Positions 8,292 through 16,930 of a stretch of 64,000 nt of DNA are shown here, piece by piece; positions within the stretch are counted from its first letter, which is position 1; each line of letters starts with the position of its first letter. The notes beneath the pieces are model-generated. The model was not told the origin of the DNA. It ran no database searches and saw only the letters and a program-made list of their open reading frames with translations. The stretch is from CAVONB01 sp963697205. Its GTDB lineage: Bacteria; Pseudomonadota; Alphaproteobacteria; Rhizobiales; Hyphomicrobiaceae. A program made the translations under genes and the position numbers. The stretch is from NCBI GenBank assembly GCA_963697205.1, contig CAVONB010000012.1, positions 62,001-126,000 of the forward strand. Direction: 5' to 3'.

Positions 8292-11200
8292 GATCTGCCA
8301 GTTGCACTTGAATCCGTTCTTCTGGTGGACACAGGAGTTCGGGATCAGCGCGTTTGGTGATCCTCAGGTTGCTCTTGGTCTCAGGTCCTTTGCACAGTTC
8401 TGCCGGGAGCGAGGCGACTGCATCGTCCTCGTCGTCGGCGGGGTTGGTGTTTTTCGGCGTGCCGCCAGGCGCCTTGACGATCTTGGCGATATTGCGAATG
8501 CGGCACTCATGCTGGGCAGCAACCGCAGGCGGCACCTTCAGCCAGACCGGGAACGAGCGTGCGGTGTTCTTGGGCATGTTGACGATGCCCGGGAGCTTGC
8601 ACAGCTTCGTGTTGCCAACGGCGGGATCACAGGTCCAGGGACCGGGACCCAGCAGAAGGTCCGTACCATCGGGGAAGGTGTCCTTGACTTCCAAGGTTCC
8701 GGTGTATGCGCCCGGGCCTTCGTTGATGACCCGGATGATGTAGCGGCAGAAGTAGTCGTCGCCGGGTCCCTTGCTGCAAGAGTCGGGTGACGCTGTCTTC
8801 GTCAGCCTGAGATTGGTCTCAGGCCTCTCGCAGATCTCGGGCGGCATCTGGGCCGTCGCCGAGTCCTTGTCGTCCGTCGCGTCCGTGTTCTTCGGCGCAC
8901 CGAGTGGAGCCACGATCCACGCGCGATTGTGCAGTTTGCAGCTGAGGTTCTTGGCTTCGCTGATCGGTACGGCCGCGCTGATCCACAGATGCTCCTTGGC
9001 GTTCTTCGGCAGAAGGACGTTGGCGGGTGCCGTGGTATCGCACTGGAAGTTGCCGCCGCCCAGATTGTTGCAGGTCCAGGACGGAGGTGCCCAGCCGGAG
9101 ATGGTCGCGGCTGCCGGCAACTGATCATGCACCGAGAGCGGTCCGAAGTAGGTATCGGGACCCGTGTTCTCGACCGTGATGTGATACTGGCAATGGACCT
9201 GGTCGCCCGCGATCACGCACTGGTGCGCTTCCTTCTCGAGCTTGAGGTTCGATTTCTTGCCTTCGGGCTCGCACTCGGGATCGGGGATGATCGCGGTTGC
9301 GGCGTCGAGGTCGTCGGTCGGATCGGTGTTCCACTGCGTGCCACCGGGTGCCCATTCGAGTTCGGCGACGTTGGTCAGGCGGCAGCGGCGCGGCTGCTTT
9401 GGAACCATCGCCCACACCGTCATCGACGTGGAGTGGCCGGACGCCAGGAACACGTTCGGCTGCCAGCACCGCGTCTCGGCGGGGCTGCCGCCGGGCTGCC
9501 AGCAGAACCAGGGCGGCTGCGGATTGAAGAAGGTCTGCAGCCCCGCCGGATTGGCCGGGAAGTGGTCGCGGATCATCAGGTCGCCGAAATAGTCCTCCGG
9601 GCCCGTGTTGCGGATGCGGATGCGGTAGCGGCACAGCCAATCGGCACCCCACGACCAGCACGATCCGGGATCGGCGAACTTGCGCAGCTCCAGATTGGTG
9701 TCATAGGGGATTTCCGGCGGTGGGAACTCCGGCGGCAGCTCCGGCGGGATCTCCGTCACGGGCGGAAGCCACCACGGCGGCAACCCGCCGAACGTCTGCG
9801 GCTTGGCATCGCACGGCTGCCAGATCTCCACGTCACCGATGTGCCCGGCGCGCTCCTTGTCGCCGAACATGCCGTCGTAGTCGGCGAAGTAGGACGCCAT
9901 CGGCGGCACGTTGTCGGGGCGAACGGCTTCGATGGCGTTGCCCTGCAACCCGTGCACGTCGGCTTCGGTTGCGGGATCGCTCGCGCCGTCATCGGGCGCG
10001 CTCGAGCGCAGGCGCTCGCCGGTTGTCCATAGGAACTGGCCGCACGCGCCGATCCGGGACATGCCCGTCTCGTCGTAGGGGAAACCCAGCGCGATGCCGC
10101 CGTTGGAATGGCGATGCTCGGCCGGCAGGCCGATGGCGTAGGTCTGCGGATCGGCGACCCAGCGGCTGGGCGTGGCAGGATCGTCAGGATCCTCCAGGCG
10201 ATAGCGCTTGACCTCGGCCTGCTCGGGCTCGGCGAAGTGCGAATAGTCGTAGCTGCCACGCTGGGCCGCGCGCTCGGCCACGTACATCCGCCCCGTCCCG
10301 TCGAACAGCATGTCGGCCAGCTGCGTGTCGGCCTTCGTCGTCGCGACGTCGAGCTCCCAGCGCGCGTCACCGGCAAACCGGCCGTCGTCGGCGATCCCGA
10401 TCGACCAGACCTGGCGGTCGACGGCGTAATAGAGCCGGCCCTGATGCACGGCCATGCCATGAACGCGGCGTTCGGTGGGCGTCACGCCCCAGGTGCCGGG
10501 GATCTCGATATCGAAGGCCGGAGAGCTGATATCGGCCTTGCTGCCGTCGTCCGCAACGGGGGCCATCCCCTTGGCGGAGCGGCCGTCGACGCCGTGATCG
10601 AAGGTGTCGAGCAGCGTGCCGTTGGCGTCGAGCCGATGGATCAGGCCGGTGTCGAGATCGGAAACGAACACCTGCCGCGTGCGCTTGTCATAGACGACAT
10701 CGCCGAGAGCGGCGCCGGAATTTCCCGGAATGGTGGCAAACAGCGTGACCTGCCCAGTAGTGCCGTCGACGCGCCAGATGGCGCCGGGCGAGCCGCCCTT
10801 GTCTTCGGCGAACATGCCCGGCATCCAGGTCGCCCCGGCGGCGCCGATCTTGGTGCGCTCGGGCCGGCCGTCGCCGTCGGTGTCTGGTTTGACGATATGC
10901 AACCCGAACATGGACGTGGCGCCCAGCAGCACCGATGGCACGGGATTGCCGTCCCCTTCCGTCAGCGTCGTGGCGAACACCTGGCCGATGTCGCGGGCAG
11001 GGATCTGCTTCTTGAGCCCCGGAATCGTCAGCTGGCCCTGCGGCGCCCCACCCATCATGCCCATCGACAGCACCCGCGCGGAGGCGCCGTCCAGGCTGAT
11101 GAAGAACGGATCGAGCGGGTTCATGCCCGGCAACTGCACCGCGCCGTTGGGCAGGTAGCCTGAAAAGCCCGTCACGATGGAATCGCCGGGCGCGAGCATG

Positions 11201-11400
11201 GCATCGGCGGCCTGGGAGGAGGGCGCGGGCGCCAGCGTAAATGCCGCCAGGGCTGCCGCGACCAGTCCCAGTGTCCTGCGCGATGTCACGCGCGATCCAA
11301 GCGGACGATGAGGCACGCCGCGCTTGCGCTGACCACGAGCCTTGCCGGACTTGGGCGCGTCGGACGGGGGGTGTTCCGTATCTCGTGGGGTGAAATGCAT
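8215..11400 (-). CDS. Large secreted surface protein, N-terminal and central part (propeller-like region and DUF11-like repeats)
   Basis: Together with 6894-8291 this forms one secreted protein of about 1,500 residues. The ATG at 11400 has AAGGAG eight bases upstream. A long basic N-region (RRTLGLVAAALAAFTLAPAP, about residues 40-60, cleavage near SSQAADA) looks like a signal peptide. Residues 65-560 contain repeated strands such as GAIWRVDGTTGQVTLFATI, VFVSDLDTGLIHRLDANG and GRLYYAVDRQVWSIGI, as in beta-propeller proteins. After a Pro-rich linker (ELPPEFPPPEIP) come three DUF11-like domains that open with NLELRKFADPGSC, NLKLEKEAHQC and NLRLTKTASPDSC, each with an NTGP or NEGP motif. A fourth is split by the frameshift at about 8340. 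A cell-surface or appendage role is inferred. Confidence 0.82.
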   Translation of the reverse strand: MHFTPRDTEHPPSDAPKSGKARGQRKRGVPHRPLGSRVTSRRTLGLVAAALAAFTLAPAPSSQAADAMLAPGDSIVTGFSGYLPNGAVQLPGMNPLDPFFISLDGASARVLSMGMMGGAPQGQLTIPGLKKQIPARDIGQVFATTLTEGDGNPVPSVLLGATSMFGLHIVKPDTDGDGRPERTKIGAAGATWMPGMFAEDKGGSPGAIWRVDGTTGQVTLFATIPGNSGAALGDVVYDKRTRQVFVSDLDTGLIHRLDANGTLLDTFDHGVDGRSAKGMAPVADDGSKADISSPAFDIEIPGTWGVTPTERRVHGMAVHQGRLYYAVDRQVWSIGIADDGRFAGDARWELDVATTKADTQLADMLFDGTGRMYVAERAAQRGSYDYSHFAEPEQAEVKRYRLEDPDDPATPSRWVADPQTYAIGLPAEHRHSNGGIALGFPYDETGMSRIGACGQFLWTTGERLRSSAPDDGASDPATEADVHGLQGNAIEAVRPDNVPPMASYFADYDGMFGDKERAGHIGDVEIWQPCDAKPQTFGGLPPWWLPPVTEIPPELPPEFPPPEIPYDTNLELRKFADPGSCWSWGADWLCRYRIRIRNTGPEDYFGDLMIRDHFPANPAGLQTFFNPQPPWFCWQPGGSPAETRCWQPNVFLASGHSTSMTVWAMVPKQPRRCRLTNVAELEWAPGGTQWNTDPTDDLDAATAIIPDPECEPEGKKSNLKLEKEAHQCVIAGDQVHCQYHITVENTGPDTYFGPLSVHDQLPAAATISGWAPPSWTCNNLGGGNFQCDTTAPANVLLPKNAKEHLWISAAVPISEAKNLSCKLHNRAWIVAPLGAPKNTDATDDKDSATAQMPPEICERPETNLRLTKTASPDSCSKGPGDDYFCRYIIRVINEGPGAYTGTLEVKDTFPDGTDLLLGPGPWTCDPAVGNTKLCKLPGIVNMPKNTARSFPVWLKVPPAVAAQHECRIRNIAKIVKAPGGTPKNTNPADDEDDAVASLPAELCKGPETKSNLRITKRADPELLCPPEERIQVQLADRGREYRPWSVQRQHHPQRDAAGRTV

Positions 11401-11853
11401 GGCGTAGTCTCCTTTCAAGCCGGTCAGCGTTCCCGAACGTGCGGGGCCTCTGAGGGCTTGGTCGCGGTGACCGCGCAATGGGTTCACCACTGGGATCAGA
11501 AAAAATGCAGACGGACCGTCCGCTCACTTGCACCCATTTGCGAGCGCTGGTCACGCCCTTCATGGCGTAATGGCGAACGAAGTGTATTCGGCTTGCGTGG
11601 TGCCGCGCGGGTCGTTCAGGTGCGCGGATCTGCAAAAATACGTAGTCAACCGGAGCGGAAAAACCGCGATCCGTTCGTCCGCGCGCGATCGAGCGCTGCG
11701 CGCAGTATTTCTGCTCCCCGCGTCTGTCCTCGCGCGGCGTAGGTCTGTTGAGCGCTCGCGCCGCCGCGCTAGAATGCCCACCGGCCGAAAGACACCGACC
11801 ATCTCCGCGCGCGGCAGGCCGCGTCGGTGTCGCGCGCTGGCGGAGAGAGTTCG
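11401..11853. other. Divergent intergenic region, 453 bp
   Basis: Lies between the minus-strand surface protein and the plus-strand deoxyribosyltransferase-like gene and must hold both promoters. I see the ribosome binding site of the surface gene (TCTCCTT on the plus strand at about 11408) but no convincing promoter boxes, repeats or RNA gene. Short open frames here have no family-like features. Confidence 0.5.
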
Positions 11854-12426
11854 ATGACGACCATGAAGATATATCTGGCCGGTCCCGAGGTCTTCCTGCC
11901 GCAGTTCGGCCGGCCCGTGTTCGAGGCCAAGAAGGCCATGTGCCGCGAATTCGGCTTCGATGGCATCTCGCCGATGGACGGAGAGCCCGGCCTCGAAGGC
12001 TTGCCGCCCTTCGCGCAAGGCCTCGAGATCTATCGTGGCAACGTCGCACACATGCGCGCCAGCGACGCCATCATCGCAAATATGACGCCGTTTCGCGGCG
12101 TCAGCATGGATGCCGGCACGGCGTTCGAGATGGGCTTCATGGCCGCCGCAGGCAAACCCGTCCTGGCCTACACGAACGTCGTCACCCCGTTCGCCGAGCG
12201 ATCGGAGCGCTACTATGAGCACGGCGCCGGCGTCATGCTCGAGACCTACAGTGCCGGGACATCCGTTGAGCGCTTCGACATGGCCGACAACCTGATGATG
12301 GTCGGCGCCGTGGACGGGGCGGGATTTCGTGTCAACCAGGTCGCCGTTGCCGCTGGAGACGAACTGACGGCGCTGACCGGCTTCCGCCTTTGCCTCGAGG
12401 CGTTGAGCAGGCGCGCGCCGCGATAG
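11854..12426 (+). CDS. Nucleoside 2-deoxyribosyltransferase family protein
   Basis: A 190-residue member of the nucleoside 2-deoxyribosyltransferase/RCL fold. The opening KIYLAGPEVFLP is the family's nucleotide-binding first strand and loop. MDAGTAFEMGFMAA carries the conserved Glu-containing motif (D-x-G-T-x-x-E) that supplies the catalytic carboxylate, and SDAIIANMTPFRG is the usual preceding strand. Enzymes of this family exchange or hydrolyse N-glycosidic bonds of (deoxy)nucleosides. Start chosen at the ATG with GGAGAG just upstream (11842). It stands alone before a LysR gene, so a nucleotide-salvage or house-cleaning role is the most that can be said. Confidence 0.85.
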   Translation: MTTMKIYLAGPEVFLPQFGRPVFEAKKAMCREFGFDGISPMDGEPGLEGLPPFAQGLEIYRGNVAHMRASDAIIANMTPFRGVSMDAGTAFEMGFMAAAGKPVLAYTNVVTPFAERSERYYEHGAGVMLETYSAGTSVERFDMADNLMMVGAVDGAGFRVNQVAVAAGDELTALTGFRLCLEALSRRAPR

Positions 12427-12523
12427 CATGACGGCGCCCCCGCTGCCGCGTCGCCATTGCACCCCGCGTCATGCTTCAAAAGCTGCTATTCATGAGCAGC
12501 ATGCATGATGAAAAGGCGACCTT

Positions 12524-13456
12524 ATGCGCCCCGATTTCCTCGGACTCGAAGCCTTCCTGGCCATCGCCGAGCGCGGCAGCTTCCACAAGGCCGCCGCCCA
12601 CCTCGGCATTACCCAGACCGCGCTCAGCCATCGCATGCGCAAGCTCGAGGGCTATCTTGGCATCGCCCTGTTCCACCGCACGACCCGCCACGTCGCGCTG
12701 ACGCCGGCCGGTATCGCACTGCTGCCGCGTGCCAAGGCGATTATCGAGGAGGCCCGACAGACCTTCGCCGATTTGAGCGCAGAGGCCGCCGTGCGCCACG
12801 AGCGGATTGCGATCGGTTGCCTGCCGACGCTCGCTATAACCTTCCTGCCGCACGCGCTGCGCCGGTTCTCCGAGGCGCATCCCGACACACTGGTCCGGGT
12901 CTATGACAATTCCGCGAGCCAGATCGCCGAGCGCGTACAGCGCGGCGATGCCGTGTTCGGCATCACCATCATGGCGACGAGCCGCTGGGACCTCGAGCTG
13001 AAGCCCATTCTCAAGGAACCCTATGTCCTCGTCTGCCACACCGATCACCCCGTCGCGCGCCGCAAGAGCATCCGCTGGACGGAGATCGAGGACGAGCGGC
13101 TGATCCGGATTTCGACCGAGACCGGAAACCGGGTCATCATCGATGACGCCCTCGGCGCGGCCAGCGATCGGCTGAAATGGAGCTTCGAGGTCCAGCACAT
13201 CGCAACGGCGGTCGCGCTGGTGGCGGCCGGGGCCGGCTTGACCGTGGTGCCGCAAGGCGCCATCGACGCGGTCAGGGCGCCCAATGTCGCCTGCGTGCCG
13301 CTGCGCTATCCCAGCGTCGTGCGCACCCTCGGCGTTCTGACCAGACGCGGCGTGCCGCTGACGCCGCTGGCCCGTGAGCTGCTCGGCGACATCGAAACGG
13401 CCCTCGCGCCTCCGGGCCGTCGCGGCGCGCGTAGCGCAACTCATGAATTGAATTGA
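12524..13456 (+). CDS. LysR-family transcriptional regulator
   Basis: A 310-residue LysR regulator. The winged helix-turn-helix is at residues 4-63 (FLAIAERGSFHKAAAHLGIT, then QTALSHRMRKLE and ALFHRTTRHVALTPAG). A periplasmic-binding-like effector domain follows from about residue 90 (IAIGCLPTLAITFLPHALRRF). It lies directly upstream of, and on the same strand as, the PDC hydrolase gene and the TTT binding proteins, so it is the likely regulator of the block, responding to a pathway acid. The last residues overlap an AT-rich stretch with TTGAATTG repeats (13448-13480) that could be a binding site. Effector unknown. Confidence 0.93.
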   Translation: MRPDFLGLEAFLAIAERGSFHKAAAHLGITQTALSHRMRKLEGYLGIALFHRTTRHVALTPAGIALLPRAKAIIEEARQTFADLSAEAAVRHERIAIGCLPTLAITFLPHALRRFSEAHPDTLVRVYDNSASQIAERVQRGDAVFGITIMATSRWDLELKPILKEPYVLVCHTDHPVARRKSIRWTEIEDERLIRISTETGNRVIIDDALGAASDRLKWSFEVQHIATAVALVAAGAGLTVVPQGAIDAVRAPNVACVPLRYPSVVRTLGVLTRRGVPLTPLARELLGDIETALAPPGRRGARSATHELN

Positions 13457-13480
13457 TGAATACCTAAATCCTTTGAATTG
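13448..13480. promoter_or_regulatory. Candidate regulatory repeat upstream of the PDC hydrolase gene
   Basis: TTGAATTG occurs at 13448-13455 and again at 13473-13480, 25 bp apart, in a short AT-rich island that is unusual for this GC-rich DNA. It lies between the LysR gene and its likely target. Suggestive of an operator or promoter, not proven. Confidence 0.3.
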
Positions 13481-13599
13481 GACGCGTCGCCCGACGCGCG
13501 ACACTCTCCCCCTTCCAGTGGCGCCGAAGGGCCCTCCCGATGCCTCACGTGCGTGCGGGCGGCCCGGCACGGTGCCGCGCGCCTGGAGGAGCTCCGCCG

Positions 13600-14481
13600 A
13601 TGACGGCCAGCAAGACGAGCGCAAGCGGCCGGCGTCCCGGTTACAAGCTGCCGGCGGGCGCCTGCGACGCGCACTGCCACGTCTTCGGCCCCGCGTCCGT
13701 CTTTCCCTATGCACCGAGCCGCCGCTATACGCCCGATGACGCGCCCAAGGCGGCATTGGCCGCGCTCCACGACCGCCTCGGCGTCTCGCGCGCCGTCATC
13801 GTGCAGGCGAGCTGTCACGGCACCGACAACCGCGCCATGCTGGATTGCATCGCAGCCGCCCCCGACCGCTATCGCGGCGTCGCCATTGTCGACGACACCT
13901 TCACGGATCGCCAGTTCCAGGCGTTGCACGAGGGCGGCGTGCGCGGCTGCCGCTTCAATTTCGTGCGCCACCTCGGCGGCGCGCCCGACATGGCTGCCTT
14001 CAACCGTGTCATCGACCGCATCCGGCCGCTGGGCTGGCATGTCGTGCTGCACCTCGATGCGCAGGACGTTGCGCCGCTGAAGGATATGATCGCCGCGCTG
14101 CCGGTCCCGTTCGTCATCGACCACATGGGACGGGTGGACGCGAAGCTGGGTCCCGATCAGCCAGCTGTCGGCATCCTCCTCGAACTCGCCAGGCTCGAGC
14201 GCTGCTGGATCAAGGTCTGCGGCTCCGAGCGCATCGCAGCTCCCCCCTTCGACGATGCCGTTCCGATCGCGGCCCGTCTCGTCGCCGCGCTCCCCGACCG
14301 CACGCTTTGGGGCACCGACTTCCCCCATCCCAATCTCAAGCACCCCGTCGACGAGGCCGATCTGGTCGACCTCGTGCCGCGCTTTGCCCCGACCGTCGAG
14401 GCACAGGCCTGCGTTCTCGTCGATAATCCCGCCGCCCTCTACGGTTTTGCCGGGGATGCCGGGCAGTATCGGGTTTCGTGA
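13600..14481 (+). CDS. ligI: 2-pyrone-4,6-dicarboxylate hydrolase (LigI-type amidohydrolase)
   Basis: Amidohydrolase-superfamily lactonase that opens 2-pyrone-4,6-dicarboxylate to 4-oxalomesaconate in the protocatechuate 4,5-cleavage and gallate routes. The 293 residues show the LigI hallmarks: DAHCHVFGP with the paired His near the N-terminus, then FPYAPSRRYTPDDAP, VLHLDAQD, FVIDHMGR and GTDFPHPN carrying the C-terminal Asp. GGAGGAG lies upstream of the chosen ATG. Downstream genes 18884, 20010 and 20732 encode the next three steps, which supports the assignment. Related lactonases act on other sugar or aromatic lactones, so the substrate is likely rather than certain. Confidence 0.82.
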   Translation: MTASKTSASGRRPGYKLPAGACDAHCHVFGPASVFPYAPSRRYTPDDAPKAALAALHDRLGVSRAVIVQASCHGTDNRAMLDCIAAAPDRYRGVAIVDDTFTDRQFQALHEGGVRGCRFNFVRHLGGAPDMAAFNRVIDRIRPLGWHVVLHLDAQDVAPLKDMIAALPVPFVIDHMGRVDAKLGPDQPAVGILLELARLERCWIKVCGSERIAAPPFDDAVPIAARLVAALPDRTLWGTDFPHPNLKHPVDEADLVDLVPRFAPTVEAQACVLVDNPAALYGFAGDAGQYRVS

Positions 14482-14571
14482 CGCATGCCGTCGTCGGTCG
14501 CGCGAGATCGGCGGCTGCCCGCGCAAGGCGCGACACTTTCAACGCACCACTCTCGCTCAACGGAGACCACC

Positions 14572-15555
14572 ATGAAAGCGCATCCGAACCGCCGACGCTT
14601 CGCCAAAGGCGCCCTGGCGACTGCGCTCCTGCCGGCGCTGGCAACCTCGGCGCAAGCAGCCTTCCCCGACCGTCCGATCAAGGTGATCGTCCCGTTCGGA
14701 CCAGGTGGGCTTGCCGACACCACGATCCGCGTGGTCGGCGAGAAGCTCGGCGCGCGATTGGGCCAGCAGATCGTCGTCGTCAATCAGCCCGGCGCCCAGG
14801 GTGTGATCGCGGCCAAGGCCGCGCTGTCGGCGCCGGCCGACGGCTACACGATCGCCATGTTGACCAACGGCACCGCAGTCAGCGCCGCTGTCTCAAAGCA
14901 GCTGGCCTTCGACCCGATCGGTGACTTCCTGCCGATCTCGAGCCTCGGCTTCTTCGACTTCGCGTTCCTCGTCGCCAAGGACTCGCCCGTCAAGACGCTT
15001 CAAGACTTCGTGGCCGCCGCCAAGGCCAAGCCCGCCGAGACCAACATCGCGACCGTCAACATTGGGTCCACGCAGCACCTCACCGCCACGCTCTTCAAGC
15101 GCGTGACCAACATCACTTGCGCAATCGTGCCGTTCAAGACCACGCCCGACGTGCTCACCGCCGTTATCCGCAACGACGCCCAGCTCGCCGTCGACGGTTT
15201 CGCCCCGGCCAAGGCCATGCTGGTTGATGGAACGCTGCGCGCCATCGCCACCACCGGTGACACACGCTCCGCCGGTCTGCCTGACGTGCCGACCGCCATC
15301 GAGTCGGGCTTCAAGGAGTTCGATGTTTCCTCGTGGAACGCGCTGTTTGCGCCCAAGGGCGTGCCCGCCGACATCATTGCCAAGCTCAACGCTGAGATCG
15401 TTGGCGCCGTCGCCGATCCTGCCGTCAAGGCGAAGCTGCAGACGCTCGGCATCGAGGCGCGTGCAGGCACACCCGCCGCCATCGGTGACCGGCTCAAGGC
15501 CGACATCGCGAAGTGGACGGACGTGGTGGAGAAGGCCGGCATCGCCCGGAAGTGA
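14572..15555 (+). CDS. TTT-family (TctC/Bug) periplasmic substrate-binding protein
   Basis: A 327-residue binding protein of the tripartite tricarboxylate transporter family. The N-terminus (NRRRFAKGALATALLPALAT, then SAQA) is a signal peptide with twin Arg. The mature start AAFPDRPIKVIVPFGPGGLADTT is the classic Bug opening, followed by RLGQQIVVVNQPGAQG and the late AGLPDVPTAIESG loop. Such proteins usually bind carboxylic acids. It lies between the PDC hydrolase and a second binding protein; no TctAB membrane genes are adjacent, so it may share the pair at 26028-28055. Start set at the ATG just before the signal peptide. Confidence 0.92.
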   Translation: MKAHPNRRRFAKGALATALLPALATSAQAAFPDRPIKVIVPFGPGGLADTTIRVVGEKLGARLGQQIVVVNQPGAQGVIAAKAALSAPADGYTIAMLTNGTAVSAAVSKQLAFDPIGDFLPISSLGFFDFAFLVAKDSPVKTLQDFVAAAKAKPAETNIATVNIGSTQHLTATLFKRVTNITCAIVPFKTTPDVLTAVIRNDAQLAVDGFAPAKAMLVDGTLRAIATTGDTRSAGLPDVPTAIESGFKEFDVSSWNALFAPKGVPADIIAKLNAEIVGAVADPAVKAKLQTLGIEARAGTPAAIGDRLKADIAKWTDVVEKAGIARK

Positions 15556-15653
15556 TCCGCATCTTGCTGGCGTGGTTCCGATACGACCTATCGCCGTCAC
15601 AGGTCTGCAATCGGCCCGCGCCGGCACAATCACCAACAAAGGGAGATACGACC

Positions 15654-16751
15654 ATGCAACGCACGTTCAGCCGCCCCGGTGCCATCGGAGCGATCGCAAC
15701 CGCTGCGGCCGCTCTTGTTCTCGCCGCGGCCCCCGCCGCCGCAAAAGTCGATTTCGCCGGCAAGACGATCGAGTACGTCATCCCCTTCAATCCCGGCGGC
15801 GGCTCCGATGCCTGGGCGCGCTTCAATCTGCCCTTTCTCCAAAAGTATCTGCCGGGCAATCCCGTGATCGTCGTCAAGAACGTGCCTGGCGGCGGCTCGA
15901 CCACCGGCACTAACCAGTTCGCCACCACCGCCCGGCCCGACGGTCTGACCATCCTGGGCACGTCCGCCTCCACGCAATTCCCCTACCTGCTCGGCGACAA
16001 GCGCGTGCAATACGAATACAAGGACTTCCGCTTGATTCTCGCTGCCCCGACCGGCGGCGTCGTCTACATCAATCCGAAATTCGAAGTGAAATCGATCAAG
16101 GACCTGGGCAAGCTCAAGGGGCAGCAGCTGATCTACGGCAGCCAGGGCGCGACCTCGCTCGACCTCGTACCGATGCTCGGCTTCCGCGCGCTGGGCCTCG
16201 ACGTGAAGTACGTGTTCGGCATGAAGGGGCGCAGCAGCGGCCGTCTCGCGTTCGAGCGCGGTGAGGCGACGATCGACTATCAGACGACGGGCGCGTATCT
16301 GAAGAACTCCATGCCGCTTGTGGAGACCGGAAAGGCGATCCCGCTGTTCTCCTGGGGCGCCACGGACGACGACGGCAAGATCGTGCGCGATCCAAACTTC
16401 CCCGATCTGCCCCACATCGGCGAGGCCATCGAAGTCGCACTCGGCAAGAAGCCGTCGGGGCTGGAGTGGGATGTCTTGAAGTCCTTCCTGCTGGCGGGCT
16501 TCGGCGCACAGAAGATGCTGTTCCTGCCGAAGGGCACGCCCGACGACATCGTCGAGGCCTATCGCGCCGCTGTGCGCGCCATGCGCAAGGATCCCGAGTA
16601 CCAGAAGGGCCGCAAGACCGCGATCGGCGACTATGAGCAGCTGACCGACAAGGCCGGCGAGGAGCTGCTGCGGCAAGGCACCACGCTGGCCCCGGACGCG
16701 CGCAAGTGGATTCGCGACTATCTCGCCACAAACTACAACGTGAAGTTCTGA
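15654..16751 (+). CDS. TTT-family (TctC-like) substrate-binding protein, divergent
   Basis: Second binding protein of the block, 365 residues, somewhat longer than typical Bug proteins. It has a signal peptide (TAAAALVLAAAPAAA) and the opening KTIEYVIPFNPGGGSDAWAR, with NPVIVVKNVPGGGST at the position of the usual VVENRPGAGG. The C-terminal half (KSFLLAGFGAQKMLFLPKGT) resembles the subgroup annotated as tricarboxylate-binding receptors. GGGAGA precedes the ATG by about ten bases. Two different binding proteins in tandem, followed by an intergenic region full of palindromes, suggest that the operon ends here. Confidence 0.85.
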   Translation: MQRTFSRPGAIGAIATAAAALVLAAAPAAAKVDFAGKTIEYVIPFNPGGGSDAWARFNLPFLQKYLPGNPVIVVKNVPGGGSTTGTNQFATTARPDGLTILGTSASTQFPYLLGDKRVQYEYKDFRLILAAPTGGVVYINPKFEVKSIKDLGKLKGQQLIYGSQGATSLDLVPMLGFRALGLDVKYVFGMKGRSSGRLAFERGEATIDYQTTGAYLKNSMPLVETGKAIPLFSWGATDDDGKIVRDPNFPDLPHIGEAIEVALGKKPSGLEWDVLKSFLLAGFGAQKMLFLPKGTPDDIVEAYRAAVRAMRKDPEYQKGRKTAIGDYEQLTDKAGEELLRQGTTLAPDARKWIRDYLATNYNVKF

Positions 16752-16765
16752 AACGCGCCTTGTGC

Positions 16766-16890
16766 TCTGGAACGGACGCTTGATGCCGGACGCAGGTCGT
16801 CAAGCGTTCGTGAATCCAGAACACCATCAAGAGACGAGATTAGTGTTCCGGGCTGACACTTGGGAATCAAGTGTCAGAGTCGGAACACTA
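16766..16890. repeat. Two adjacent long inverted repeats (intergenic palindromic element)
   Basis: The first structure pairs TCTGGA (16766-16771) with TCCAGA (16815-16820) and ACGCTTGA (16776-16783) with TCAAGCGT (16800-16807). The second is stronger: TAGTGTTCCG (16841-16850) pairs with CGGAACACTA (16881-16890), and CTGACACTTG (16853-16862) with CAAGTGTCAG (16868-16877), leaving a five-base loop and a small internal bulge. Neither is followed by a T-tract. They may be a transcript-processing or stabilising hairpin, or a dispersed palindromic element. Confidence 0.8.
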
Positions 16891-16930
16891 GCATGGAGCG
16901 GGGGCCGCGCGCCCCCGCGGGAGCCCCGGG

